Shown piece after piece: positions 21,101-36,100 of a DNA stretch of 64,000 nt; within the stretch, counting starts at the first letter, position 1; each line of letters opens with the position of its first letter. Origin of the DNA: Halanaerobiales bacterium (lineage in GTDB: Bacteria > Bacillota_F > Halanaerobiia > DY22613); the NCBI GenBank assembly GCA_023128035.1, contig JAGMES010000001.1, positions 1-64,000 of the forward strand. Direction: 5' to 3'. A program made the translations under genes and the position numbers. The notes under the pieces were generated by a model, which saw only the letters and a list, made by a program, of their open reading frames with translations, ran no database searches and was not told where the DNA came from.

Positions 21101-24100
21101 TTTCTGTAAAGCAAATTCAAAACGTTCTCTCTCAAAGTTACCTTCTATAACCAATGCCGCTGGCATATTATAGGTCGTATTTGCTCCCATCAACTGATCA
21201 ACAACAAACAATCTCTTCTGCGCTGATGAAACTTGATAATGCGCACCATCACGCTCTTTTTCTTCAATTGGTTTAATCTCTGAATAAATACTCTTATCCG
21301 CTTCATTAATAAACTCAGTCAATTCTTTAATTGTTGGAGTCTTAAATACTTGACTTAGTGGAACTTCTACATTAAATTCTTTAAACATTTCTTGAGATAA
21401 ACTCATTGCCTTTAAGGACTGTCCACCAAGATTATAGAAGTTATCAGTTATGCCGATATTCTCTCTTTTGAGTATCTCAGACCAGATTTGAACCAGTTTT
21501 TCTTCGCATTCATTGGTTGGTGCCAGATATACTGTTTCTATGTTATAATTTTCTCCTGGTATTGGAAGAGCTTTGCGATCTATCTTACCACTAGTTGTAA
21601 GATAAAACTCTTCTAAACCTATAAAGTAAGCAGGAATCATATAGTTTGGTAATTTAGTTGAAAGATATTGACGCAACTCAGATACTGCTAATTCTCCTGT
21701 AGCTGTATAATATGCACACAAATAACTATCTCCATCAACATCTTTATAATCAACTACAAGAACTTCATTAACTCTTTCATCTTTCTTTAACCAGTTCTCT
21801 ATCTCACCTACTTCAATCCTGTAACCTCTTATTTTGACCTGATGATCTATTCGGCCTAAAAACTCTATACTTCCATCTGCTAACCATCTTGCTAAATCTC
21901 CTGTTCTATACAGCTTTTGATGCTCTGAATCACCATCAATAAGGTTCTGTACAAACTTTTCTTCAGTTAACTCTGCCCTGTTTAAATACCCTCTAGCAAG
22001 TCCTACACCTGATATGCATAATTCACCTGGTACGCCTATCGGAGCAAGTTGGCCATTTTGATCAAGAATATAAGCTTTAGTATTATAAATTGGTTTACCA
22101 ATTGGAACAGAAGAATAGTGATCGATATCACCTTTACAGATAAAGGTTGTTGCACAGATAGTGCCTTCAGTCGGTCCATATGCATTAATATAATCAACAC
22201 TATCTTTCCACTTATTTACAAGATCAAAGTTAGTTTTCGATCCAGCTGTAATCAGTTTACGTAGTGTAGTGACCTTTTTGGGGTCCAAATTCTTAAGATA
22301 GATTGGTGGTAATGTGACTACAGTTATACCATTTTCATTTAAGAACTTAGTAAATTCACTATAACTATTTATGGTATCCTGATCTATCATATACAATGTA
22401 GCTCCTGTTAAAAGTGCCATGTAAAATTCTGAAACTGATGCATCAAAAGAACATGATGCAAACTGTAAGACTCTATCTGTATCTTTAATCTCTAAACCTT
22501 TGTTGAAATATGTTACGAAATTGAGAATACCCTTATGCTCTAATAACACACCTTTTGGCATACCTGTAGAACCAGATGTATAGATCAAATAAGCTAAATC
22601 GTTCGGAGTATTAATATATTCTAAGTTAGAACTATTGTTGGCATAAATTCTCTCATCATCTAGAGCAATAACTTCTCCAGCGAATTGAATCTTATCTGCC
22701 ATCTGACCTGCAATCAATAATGTTTTTGCATTACTATCTGTCAGCATATATTCAATTCTTTCTTCCGGATATTCAGAATCTATCGATAAATAAGCCCCTC
22801 CTGCCTTTAGAACACCGAGCATACCTATTACCATTTCTAATGACCGTTCCATCATAATTCCAACTACTTCATCAACTGTAACACCTTTTTGACATAAAAG
22901 GTACGCCAATTGATTTGACTTTTGGTTTAATTCTTCATAGGTCAGTTGTTTCTCTTCAAAGACTACAGCAACCTTATTTGGAGTACTTTCTACTTGTTTT
23001 TCAAATAATTGATGTATAGTACAATCTGCCGGATACTCGATAAGTGTATTATTAAATTCATTTAATAGTTTATCTTTTTCTTCAGTTGAAACAATCTCAA
23101 TATTCTTAAGACTGATCTTTGGACTCTCTAATACATTTTGTAAAATACTTATATAATGTCCGGCCATTCTTTTAATTGTTGCTGCTTTAAATAAATCAGT
23201 TCGATATTCAAAGATAAGTTTTATATAATCATCCACTTCTGCAGCATTTACAGTCAGATCAAACTTAGAAATTTTATTTTCAAGTTTATATGGCTTAAAC
23301 TTTAACCCTTTTAGTGACAGTTCAGAATCAAATTCATTTTGTAGTGCAAACATTGTATCAAATAATGCATTTCTACTTAAGTCCACCTCAAGATCAAGTA
23401 TCTCTACTAACATCTCAAACTGATAGTCTTGATTTTCATACGCCTTTAATGCATTCTCCTTTACTTCTTCCAAAAACTCTACAAAAGATTTCTCACGTCC
23501 TGGTTTATTCCTCATCGCAAGAGTATTTACAAACATTCCGACGATATTTTCAAGATCAGCATGTGGCCTACCCGCTATCGGTGAACCCACAATGATATCA
23601 TCTTGACCACTATATTTTGATAATAAGATATTGTAAGCTGCTAATAATATCATATAAAGAGTTACACCATTTTTAGTAGCAAAGTTATTTAACCTTGAAG
23701 TTAATTCTTTTTCAACTACAAAATCAATCTTATTTCCAGCATAACTCATTACTGCAGGTCTTATATAATCAGTAGGCATATTTAAACCAGGAACCTCTCC
23801 AGCAAAAACATTCAACCAGTATTCTTCCTGATTTTTAATTTTATCAGAATTGAACAATTCATTTTGCCATACTGAGAAATCTTTATATTGAATTCTTAGA
23901 TATGGCAGTTCGTTTCCATCATAAAGATTTATCAAATCTTTCACAAAGATATCCATGGAAACTCCATCTGCGATAATATGATGGATATCTAAGATCAGTA
24001 AATGTTTATCTTTAATCCTACAAAGTCCTACTCTCAGTAAAGGAGCTTTTCGTAAATCAAATGGTCTTATAAATTTATCAATTACATCATCTATTATTTC

Positions 24101-27100
24101 TTTTACCTCTAACTTATCTGCATTTAATTCTAAGTTTTCAATTTTATATTCAACATCTTGATGAATCTTTTGAACTGGTTTTCCGTCAACCATTTCAAAT
24201 GATGTTCTAAAAGACTCATGTCTTTTTATAAGTTTATTCAATGCATCTTCTAAGTGGCTAGCTGAAAGTTCACCTTCAATGGTCATAACAACTGGTATGT
24301 TATAACCCGTACCAATACCTTCAAACTGATTGAGAACATATAAGCGTTTTTGAGCTGATGAAACTGAATAGTATTCACTTTCCACTACTGCTGGTATTGC
24401 TAAGTATTCACTTTCTTCAGATGAACTGATATACTCTGCCAGTTTCTTAAGCGTTGGAGTCTTAAATACTTGCACAAGCGGTACTTCAGTCTCAAATTCT
24501 TTAAACATTTTTCCAACCAGAGTAGCAGCTTTTAACGAATGTCCTCCCAACTCAAAGAAGTTATCATTGATTCCAACTTTATCTACATTCAAAATTTCAG
24601 ACCATATCTGTGCTAGCTTTTCTTCTACTTCATTCGTTGGAGCTACATAATCAACTCCAGTTATAATATTTCCATCTGGTTTTGGCAATGCTTTTCTATC
24701 AATTTTTCCATTAAGTGTCAATGGAAGTTTCTCCATACTGATAAAATAAGATGGAATCATATAATCAGGAAGTGTTTTAGATAAATAAGATCTTATATCA
24801 GCTACTGCAACCTCTCCGTCTGAAACTAGATATGCACACAAATATTTGTTTCCTTCGTCTTCTCTAGCAATTACCACTGCATCCTGAATTGCTTCATGAC
24901 TTAATAAATGTGCTGTAATCTCATCTGGCTCAATTCTAAATCCTCTGATTTTAACCTGGTAGTCAATTCTACCCATAAATTCTATATTTCCATCTGACAG
25001 CCATCTTACCAGGTCACCTGTTCTGTACATTCGTTCTCCTTGTATTACTGGGTTTGCTACAAATTTATCTGCTGTCAATTCAGGTCTATTTAAATAACCT
25101 CTTGCTAGGCCATCTCCTCCTATACATAACTCACCAGGAACTCCAATTGACTGTAACCTATTAGATTTATTTAAGATATAAACTTGAGTATTGGATACTG
25201 GTTCACCTATAGGAATATTCTCTTCAAATCTTCGTTCGATTCTATAGAATGTCGTAAAGGTGGTACTTTCTGTTGGCCCATAACCATTGATTACTTCTAA
25301 ATCTTTATATTTAGCTCTTACTCCATTAATATGCTTTGGTGATAGTGCATCCCCACCAACAATTAGCGTTTTAAGTTCTGAGAACATCTCTGGATTTTCA
25401 TCAAAAAGCTGATTAAACAATGGCGCTGTCAACCAAATTGTAGTGATTTGATGCTGTTTTAAGTTCTTTTCAAAGCGTTCTGCTGCTAACAAATCTTCTC
25501 TATCGATCAGATACAGAGATGCTCCATTTAATAAAGTACCCCAGATTTCAAATGTAGAGGCATCAAATGCAAGTGAACCTGTTTGCATAATCCGATCAGT
25601 TGATTGAATCCTTAACATATTGGAGTTTTTGACAAGTCTATTTACATTTTGATGTTCGATCATAACCCCTTTAGGCTTCCCTGTTGATCCAGATGTGTAA
25701 ATTATATAGATTAAATCATTTGGTTTATTTAAATCCTCTAGAGATGGTATATTGCCATCAAGATCCAAATTATTTAGATCAATTATTTCTCCTGAGAATT
25801 CAATATTTTGTTCGATATCTGTTCCTAACAATAACCACTCAGCTTTAGAATCGTTCAACATATATTCAACTCTATCATCTGGATAATCTACATTGATAGG
25901 TAAATACGCTCCTCCAGCTTTAACAATTCCCAGAACTCCAATAACCATCTCAGGAGTGCGTTCTGACATAATTCCTATTATTTTATCTGATCCGACACCT
26001 TTACTTCTTAAAAGATACGCTAATTGGTTTGATCTTTCATCTAATTCTTTGTATGTCAATTCTTGATCTTCATATACTAATGCAATCTTTTCAGGAGTTC
26101 TCTTCACCTGTTCTAAAAAGAGTTGTGAGATAGTTTTCTCTTTCGGATAATCTACGGTAGTCTGGTTAAAATCAATCAATATTTGTTCTCTTTCTTTAGC
26201 AGACAACATTTCGATATCAGCAAGCTGAAGCTCAGGCTTTTCTACAATAGTTTCAAGAATATTGTTAAAATGTCCAGCCAATCTTTTTATTGTACTTTCC
26301 TTAAATAGCTTAGTGCGATATTCAATTACATATTGAATAGTCTCCTCACTCTCAGCTAGACTTAAGGTCAAATCAAACTTTGATACTTTGCCAGTTGATT
26401 GATAAGGTACAAATTTAAGATCAGACAATGAAATTTCTTGCTTATCTGCATTTTGTAAGACAAACATTGTATCAAACAAAAGATTTCTTCCTAAATCTAT
26501 AGGAATTAGGTTTTTATCATTGCTTAGTTTCTCCACCAACATTTCAAATTGGTAATCCTGATTCTCATATGTTGTTAATGTTCTCTCTTTTACATCTTTT
26601 AAAAATTCATTAAAGGATTTATCACTAACTGGATAGTTTCGCATCGCTAAAGTATTAACAAACATACCGATAACATCCTCAAGATCTGCATGTGGCCTTC
26701 CAGCTATTGGTGAACCAACTATTATATCTTCCTGACCACTGTATTTTGATAATAAGACATTATAAGCTGCTAATAGCACCATATAAAGTGTTACACCTTT
26801 TTCTTGTGCTAGCTGATTTAATTTTCTGGTTAAATCTTTACCTATTTCAAAGTTTATTTGATCTCCTTCATAACTCATTACTGCTGGTCTGGCATAATCT
26901 GTAGGCATATTAAATACTGGAACAGCATCAGCAAACATTCCTAACCAGTATTCTTCTTGTTTTTTAATAATCTCTGAATCTAATAAGCTATTTTGCCATA
27001 CAGAAAAATCTTTGTATTGAATTATTAACTCAGATAATTGATTACCTGCATACAGATTTGCTACTTCTTTTATTACATTATTCCTTGATACTCTATCTGA

Positions 27101-30100
27101 AATAATATGATGCATATCAACGATTAGAACATCCGACGATTTTCCCTGTGGACTTAGAGTAGATGGTAAATCTGTTATTAATCCTACCCTCAATAATGGT
27201 GCTTTACTTAAATCAAATGGTCTGATAAATGATTTTATCTCTTCATCTAAACTCCAATTTCCATCTTTTAGTTTTTGAGAGTCAGGAACAATATGAGTTA
27301 TTTCAAATTCAACATCACGATAAATAACTTGAGATATTTCTCCACCAATTACTTTAAACGCTGTTCTCAAAGATTCATGACGTTTAACTAATTCTTTGAA
27401 AGCTGTTTCTAAACGTTCAATATCAAGATTTCCTTCTACCCACATTACTGCAGGCACATTATACCCTGTTGAAATACCATCTAGCTGTTCTAAAACATAT
27501 AGTCTTCTCTGAGCTGAAGATACTGGATAAATCCACTCATTAGCATCTAGATCATTTTCTAAAACTGGAATATCACTGTAGATACTTTCTTCTGCCTGAC
27601 TAATATATTCTGCCAATTCCTTAATTGTTGGAGTTGTAAACACCTGACGCAATGGTAGCTCTACATTTAACTCTTTATAGACTTTTGAGATAAAATCTGT
27701 AGCCTTTAAGGAATGACCTCCTAACTCAAAGAAGTTATCATATACACTTATTTTCTCTATCTTCAATACTCTTTCCCAGATAGATACCAACTTCTCTTCA
27801 AGCTCATTAGTTGGGGCTACATATGTTTTTCCAGTATTAATACTGCTAAGTGGATTAGGTAAGGCTTTCCGATCTAATTTTCCATTTGGTGTTAAAGGTA
27901 ACTCATCTAATTGTACAAAATACGCTGGTATCATATACTCAGGTAACCTTTTTGATAAATACTGTCTTAGTAAAGTTGTAGTTAGTTCTTCCTCTGCCAC
28001 AAAATATGCTGCCAGATATTTATCATTGTTATCTTCACCAACAATAATCACTACTTCTTTAATGTTTTCATGAACTAATAATTGGTTTTCAATTTCACCA
28101 ACTTCAACTCTAAATCCTCTTATCTTGATTTGGTGATCTATTCTTCCGATAAATTCTATCCTTCCATCAGCTAACCATCTTGCAAGGTCACCAGTTTTGT
28201 ATAATCTTTTTCTTAAATCACCTTCAGCATATGGATTTTGGATGAACTTTTCTTTTGTCAATTCTAGTTTGTTTACATATCCCCTAGCTAAACCAACACC
28301 CGTAATACATAATTCACCATTGACCCCTACTGAAACAGGATTATTATTCTTATCTAAGATATAAACTGCAACATTGCTATTAGGTCTACCGATAACAGGT
28401 CTATTAATAAATTCAGCAAAATTATCCTCATCAATTAAGGTACTTACACATCCAATAGTAGCTTCTGTTGGACCATAGTGATTCATAAACTTTACAGTAG
28501 GATATATTGTGCGATATTTTATTAAATCATTGACCCTTATCTGTTCACCACCTAATACAATCATTCTAAGAGTATCTAAGATACTTCTATTATCAAACTT
28601 CGGACTATTTACAATCATATTAAATAATGATGGTGTTGCCTTAATGTAAGTAATTGAATTATAGGCTAAGTAATTTATTAATTCATTTGCATCTTTGTAC
28701 AGATTTTCTGAAACTATGTGTAATTCAGCACCACAGACTAAACTTGTCCATAAAACTGTATAACCAAGGTCAAAAGCAAAAGATGTTAATAATACACTAG
28801 AGTCATCTTCTGTTATTTTAGCCTTTTTGCTAAACCAGTTTACATAGTTGACAAGTGAGTGTTGCTCAATTCCTACACCCTTAGGTCTTCCTGTAGAACC
28901 AGAAGTATAGATAATATACGCCAGACTATTTAAGTCACTCACGTCATCTAAATTTGTTAGATCATCTAAATATTCTATCTTATCCATATTTAGTATCTCA
29001 ATAGAAGTTGGTAAATCTACTAACAATGATTCTTCGTGAATACAAGTGGTTAAAAGAATCTTTGTTTTAGAATCATTAAGCATATAAGAAATTCGGTCTG
29101 CTGGATATTCTGAATCAATTGGTAAATAAGCACCGCCAGCTTTTAATACTGCCAACATTCCAACAATCATATCCAATGATCTTTCAACAATGATACCTAC
29201 CGAGCAATCTTTTATAACGCCCTTTAACCTCAAAACTCTCGCCAATTGATTTGCCCGTTCATTCAGTTCCTGATAAGTCAGATGCTGATCATTAAATGTA
29301 AGGGCGATTTTATCTGGAGTCTTGCTTACCTGTTCTTCAAATAATCTATGGACAGCTTTATTTTCTGGATACTCTACCATTGTATCGTTAAACTCAATTA
29401 ACAATTGCTTTTGTTCTTCGTCTGAAAGCATTTGTATATCTGCTAATTTTACCATTGGATTCTCAACAATTTCACTAAGTATCTCTAGATAATGTCTTGA
29501 TAATCTTTCAATTCTTTCTTTATTAAAGAGTTGAGTAGAATAACGAATATTTAGCTCTATTTTTTTAGAGTTTTCAAAGACATATAGGGTTAGATCAAAC
29601 TTTGAAACATTGTTTTCAATATCATATGGTATAAAGTTCAAAGTATCTGTTGCTATAGTATTTTGCTCAGCATGATTTTGTAGTACAAACATTACATCAA
29701 AGAGTGCACTTCTGCTTAAATCCCGTTTAAGATCAAGTTTTTCAACTAACATCTCAAACTGATAATTCTGATTTTCGTAAGCTTTTAACGCTCTATCTTT
29801 TACATCAGCTAAAAACTTAGCAAATGATCTCTCACTTACAGGGAAGTTTCTCATTGCCAGAGTGTTAATAAACATGCCTATCATATTCTCTAAGTCTGCA
29901 TGCGGTCTTCCTGCGATAGGTGAACCTACAATTATATCTTCCTGTCCACTGTATTTTGACAATAGGATATTATAGGCAGCCAATAATACCATATACATAG
30001 TGGCTCCTTGCTCTTGAGCTATACTATTTAGTTTTGCTGTCAACTCTTCTCCTATTTCAAAGTTTAATTTATCTCCTTCATAAGTCATTACTACAGGACG

Positions 30101-33100
30101 TGGTTTATCTGTTGACATATTCAGTACAGGTATTTCTCCTGCAAAGTTATCTAACCAATATTCCTCCTGCTCTTTTATGCGCTCTGAATTAAACAAATCA
30201 TTTTGCCATGCTGAAAAATCTTTATATTGAATTCTTAACTCTGGTAAATCTTTTCCTTCATACACATTTACTAGTTCTTTCACTAAAATATTCATCGAAA
30301 CACCATCTGAAATGATATGATGCATGTCAAATACCAATACTTGTTTATCTGATACTTTAATAAGTCCTACTCTTAATAATGGTGCTTTGCTTAAATCAAA
30401 TGGTTTTATAAATTCTTTCATCAGCTCTTCAACCTGACCATCTGCATCTGTAAAATACTCGAGATTGAACTCTACAGTCTCATGAACACATTGCACTGGC
30501 TCTCCTTTAATAAGTTCAAAGGATGTTCTCAAACTTTCATGTTTATTGATCAATTCTCTAAATGCAAATTCCAGTCTTCCTTTATCAAGATCACCTTCTA
30601 TAATCATCGCTCCTGGCATATTATAGCTTGTATTATTATCTTCAATCTGATTAAGAAGGAATAATCTCTTCTGAGCTGATGATAACGCATAATGCTCTGC
30701 GAAATCTACTGGCTTAATCTCTGAATATATACTCTCTTCAGCTGATTTGATTAACTCAGCAAGTCCTTTGATCGTTGGGGTTTTAAAGATCTGACCTAAT
30801 GATATCTCTACATTCAAATCTTTAAATGCTTTTGAGACAACAGTCGTTGCCTTTAATGAATGACCACCCAACTCAAAAAAGTTATCATTAATACCTATCT
30901 TCTCTATTCTGAGTACCTCTGACCAGATTGCTGTCAATTTTTCTTCGATTTCATTTGTAGGTGCTACATATTCTGTTCCTACTCCTATGCTTCCATCTGG
31001 TTTTGGTAACGCTTTTCTATCTACCTTACCACTTGTTATCTTTGGCAACTCTTCTAACTTCACAAAATATGCTGGAATCATATAATCAGGTAATTCAATT
31101 GCCAGATTTTCTTTTATCTCAGATACCGATAAATCTTCTTTTGTAACTATATAGCCACATAAATATTTGTCCTGAGCTTCATCTGTTCTATCTACTACCA
31201 CTGCTTCTTTGATTCTTTCATCTTTAAGTAATTGATTCTCTATCTCGCCTAACTCAATTCTAAATCCTCTGATTTTTACCTGATTATCTATCCGTCCTAA
31301 ATATTCAATATTACCATCTGCTAACCATCTTGCAAGGTCTCCTGTTTTATACATTCTTCCTACTGTTCTAAATGGGTCAGCTACAAATTTCTCTTCTGTT
31401 AGTTCTTTTCTATTTAGATAACCTCTTGTTACACCTGAGCCTGCTATAAACAATTCACCTGCTACTCCTACTGGCTGTGGTTTACCTTGACTATCAAGAA
31501 TATATATCTGCATATTCGCTAGTGGTTTACCTATTGGAACATTGACCTTGCCTTCTAAGTCAACAAGCGCATACTTTGTTGCATAGATCGTAGCTTCTGT
31601 TGGTCCATATAGATTTTCAAAGATTACACCACCAATCTTACTATAACACTCTTCGACTAAATTCTTAGAGATCGTTTCACCTGCTACAAATACATACTTT
31701 AACTTATTCAACACTTTAATCTCTTCTTCATTAAGGGTATTGAAGAGAATATTGAGCATCGAAGGTACAAAGTTTATATGAGTAACATCATAGTTTTCAA
31801 TAACCTCTACTAAAGCTTTAGGATCTTTTTCTACACCTTTTTCAGGGATAATCAGTCTACCATTTCCAAAGAACCAACCAAATACTTCACTTACTGATAC
31901 GTCAAAGGTATATGCTGTCTTTAATAAATACGCATCTGATTCTGTAAATGGATATGTTCGATAGAGATATTGCAATGTGTTTACTGCATTTTTATGTTCT
32001 ACCATTACACCTTTTGGTTTCCCTGTTGAACCGGATGTATAGATGATATACGCTAAATCTTCTGGTCTAGTAATATTTTCAGAGTTACTACTATCACCTG
32101 TATAGGTATCTTCATCAGTTAAATCAATAATCTCACCAGCGTAATCCAACTTCTCTGCAATGTCTATTAGATAATTCTGGGTTAACAATACTTTAGCTTG
32201 ACTATCATTTAACATATAAGCTATTCTATCTTCTGGATAATCTGGATCAATTGGTAGATATGCTCCTCCCGCTTTTAAGATACCCATGATTCCGATAATC
32301 ATCTCAAATGATCTATCTACCATAATTCCTACAATCTGATCATGTGTAATACCCTTTTGACATAATAAATCTACCAATTGATTTGATCTTTTATTTAACT
32401 CTTCATAGGTCATTTGAGCATCTTTATATACTAAAGCAATATTTTCAGGTGTTCTTTCTACCTGTTCTTCAAAGAACTCATGAAGTGTAACTGAGTCTCT
32501 ATACTCTGCGTTAGTATCATTAAATTCAAATAACAATTTATCTCTTTCTTCATCAGATAATAGATCAATCTCAGCAAGCTTGATCTTTGGATTCTCTACA
32601 ATTGCTTTTAAGATATTCTCAAAATGCTCTACCATTCTTTGGATTGTGTTCTCTTTAAATAGCCCTGTACGATATTCTAAAGAACATTTAATCTTTTTAA
32701 CTTCTTCTTCTGCTACTAAAGTTAAATCAAACTTGGTAATATTATTTTCAATATCATATGGTGTAAACTTTAATCCGTTTAACGCATACTCCTGATGTTC
32801 TGTATTTTGTAATACAAACATTACATCAAAGAGTGCGTTTCTACTTAAATCCCGTTTAAGATCAAGTTTTTCAACTAACATCTCAAACTGATAATCTTGA
32901 TTTTCGTAAGCTTTTAACGCTCTATCTTTTATAACAGCTAAAAATCCCACAAATGATTTGTCACTCTCTGGAAAATTTCTCATTGCCAAAGTATTAACAA
33001 ACATACCCATAATGTTCTCTAAATCTGCATGTGGTCTACCAGCGATTGGTGAGCCAACTATTATATCTTCCTGTCCACTGTATTTTGACAATATGATATT

Positions 33101-36100
33101 ATAGGCCGCCAATAATATCATATACATAGTGGCTCCTTGCTCTTGAGCGATACTATTCAGTTTTGCTGTCAACTCTTCTCCTAATTCAAAGTTTATTTTA
33201 TCTCCTTCATAAGTCATTACTACAGGACGTGGTTGATCTGTTGACATATTCAGTACAGGTACTTCTCCTGCAAAGGTATCTAACCAATATTCCTCCTGGT
33301 TATTAATCTTTTCTGATTCAAATAAATCATTTTGCCATGCTGAGAAGTCTTTATACTGAATTCTTAACTTTTCTAATTCATTACCATTATATAGATTTGC
33401 TACTTCTCCTGTTAAAATTCCCAATGATGAACCATCTGAAATGATGTGATGCATATCAAAAATCAATACATGTTTATCTGATACTTTAATAAGTCCTACT
33501 CTTAATAGTGGGGCTTTGCGTAAATCAAATGGTTTTACAAACTCTCTCATCAATTCTTCAACTTGACCATCCGCATCTGTAAAATACTCAAGATTAAACT
33601 CTACAGTCTCATGAACACATTGCACTGGCTCTCCTTTAATCAGCTCAAAAGAAGTTCTTAAGATTTCATGTCTCTGGATCAATTCTCTAAATGCAGATTC
33701 CATTCTTTCTTTATCAAGATCACCTTCAATAACCATGGCTCCTGGCATATTATAGCTTGTATTATTATCTTCAATCTGATTAAGAAGGAATAATCTCTTC
33801 TGAGCTGATGATAATGCATAATATTCTGCGAAATCTACTGGCTTAATCTCTGAGTAGATACTCTCTTCTGCTGATTTGATTAACTCAGCCAGTCCTTTGA
33901 TCGTTGGAGTCTTAAAGATCTGACCTAATGATATCTCTACATTCAACTCTTTAAATACTTTTGAGATAACAGTCGTTGCCTTTAATGAATGACCACCCAA
34001 CTCAAAGAAGTTATCAAGAATTCCAATTCTTTCGACTCCCAATATTTCTGACCAGATACTTACCAGGTTCTCTTCAATTATATTGGTTGGTTTTATATAT
34101 TCACTTCCTGTAACCATATTACCATCCAATTTCGGCAAAGCTTGTAGATTGATCTTACCATTTGATGTCAATGGCAGTTTATCCAATCTCATAAAGTATG
34201 ATGGTATCATATATTCAGGTAATTCCTTAGATAGATGGTTTCTTAATTCATTAACTGATAACTCCTGCTCAGTAACATAATAAGCGACAAGATAGCTATT
34301 ATCAACTTCATCTTTATAATCTACTACCACTGTTTCTCTAATATCATAGTGTTCTAATAGCTTTTGTTCGATCTCACCTAGTTCTATGCGATATCCTCTA
34401 ATCTTAACCTGATTATCTATTCTTCCGATAAATTCAATATTCCCATCTGCTAACCATCTCGCCAGATCTCCAGTTCGATACATACATTCTCCAGCAAATT
34501 CATTTTGAACAAATCTTTCTGCTGTTAAATTTGGTCTATTCAAATAACCTCTTGCAAGACCAACACCTGCTATACAGAGTTCTCCGACAACTCCTATTGG
34601 GACAGGTTTTAGTTGCTTATCAAGAATATAAACTTGTGTATTAGAAATCGGCATACCTATAGGAATATTCTTCTGGATCATTCCATTTTTCTTTGCCTTC
34701 CAGACTGTTGCAATAATAGTAGTCTCAGTAGGGCCATAAGCATTGATATAATCTACCTTTTCTATCCAACTATTTACAAGATCAAAGTTTGTGGCTGATC
34801 CACCTGTTATCACTCTCTTTAATGTAAGTATATTTTCTACAGAAAGATGATTTAAATACACAGGAGGTAAGAGTGCAGTAGTGATACCATTATCATTTAG
34901 ATAATTTTCAAATTTACTATAATCATTGATTATATCTTTTTCAATCATATATAATGTTGCCCCTGATAATAATGCGATATATATTTCCCAGACAGATGCA
35001 TCAAATGCACAAGAAGCAAATTGAACAATTTTATCTGTTTCATTTATACCAATGCTTTGCTCAAAATGTTGCTTTATATTAGCAATTCCCTTGTGTTCAA
35101 TCATAACCCCTTTAGGTTTACCTGTAGAACCAGAAGTATAGATCACATATGCTAAATCTCTTGAGTTATATTCTATAGTAAGATTAGTTTTTTCATAAAC
35201 AGATAGATCTAAATTATCTACAGCTATCACTGTACCTGTAAAATTGAGATTATCTGCAAGTTTTTCCTGAGTTAAAAGGATTTGAGCATTACTATCACTA
35301 ATCATATACTCTATTCTTGCTTCTGGATATGATGGATCAATTGGTAAATAAGCTACACCTGCTTTTAATATTGCAATCATACCTATAATCATTTCTAAAG
35401 ATCGGTCCATCATTATTCCAACGATCTGATCAGTTCTAGCACCTTTATTTCGTAATACTCTAGCAACTTGATTTGCCTTTTCATTCAATTCTCGATATGT
35501 TAACATTTTTTCTTCAAATACTAAAGCAATACTATCTGGCGTTTTTGTAACCTGTTCTTCGAAGGAATGATGAATAGTTTGACCAAAAGGATACTCTATC
35601 CGAGTATCGTTAAAGTCATAGACTAATTGATCCTTTTCTCGCATTGATAACATTTGAATATCTTTTAATGTAGCATTCGGATTTTCAACGATCTCATCCA
35701 GAATGTGAACAAAATGGTTGCTCATCCTTTCAATTGTTTCTTTTTTGAATAATTTTGTTGCATAATTTAATATAAATATTATTTTATTTTCAATTTCATG
35801 AGCATTTAGAGTTAAGTCAAATTTTGTAATATTACTTTCGAATGCAAGTGGAATAAAATTTATCTCTCCTAAACTAATATTTTCATTTTCTGATGTGTTT
35901 TGTAAAGCAAATACTGTATCAAACAATGGACTTCTACTCAAATCTCTTTGAATGTCAAGCTTTTCTATCAACATCTCAAACTGATAATCTTGATTTTCGT
36001 AAGCTTTTAATGCTCTATCTTTTACATCAGCTAAAAACTCAACAAATAATCTATCACTCTCTGGGAAATTTCTCATCGCCAGAGTATTAACAAACATACC

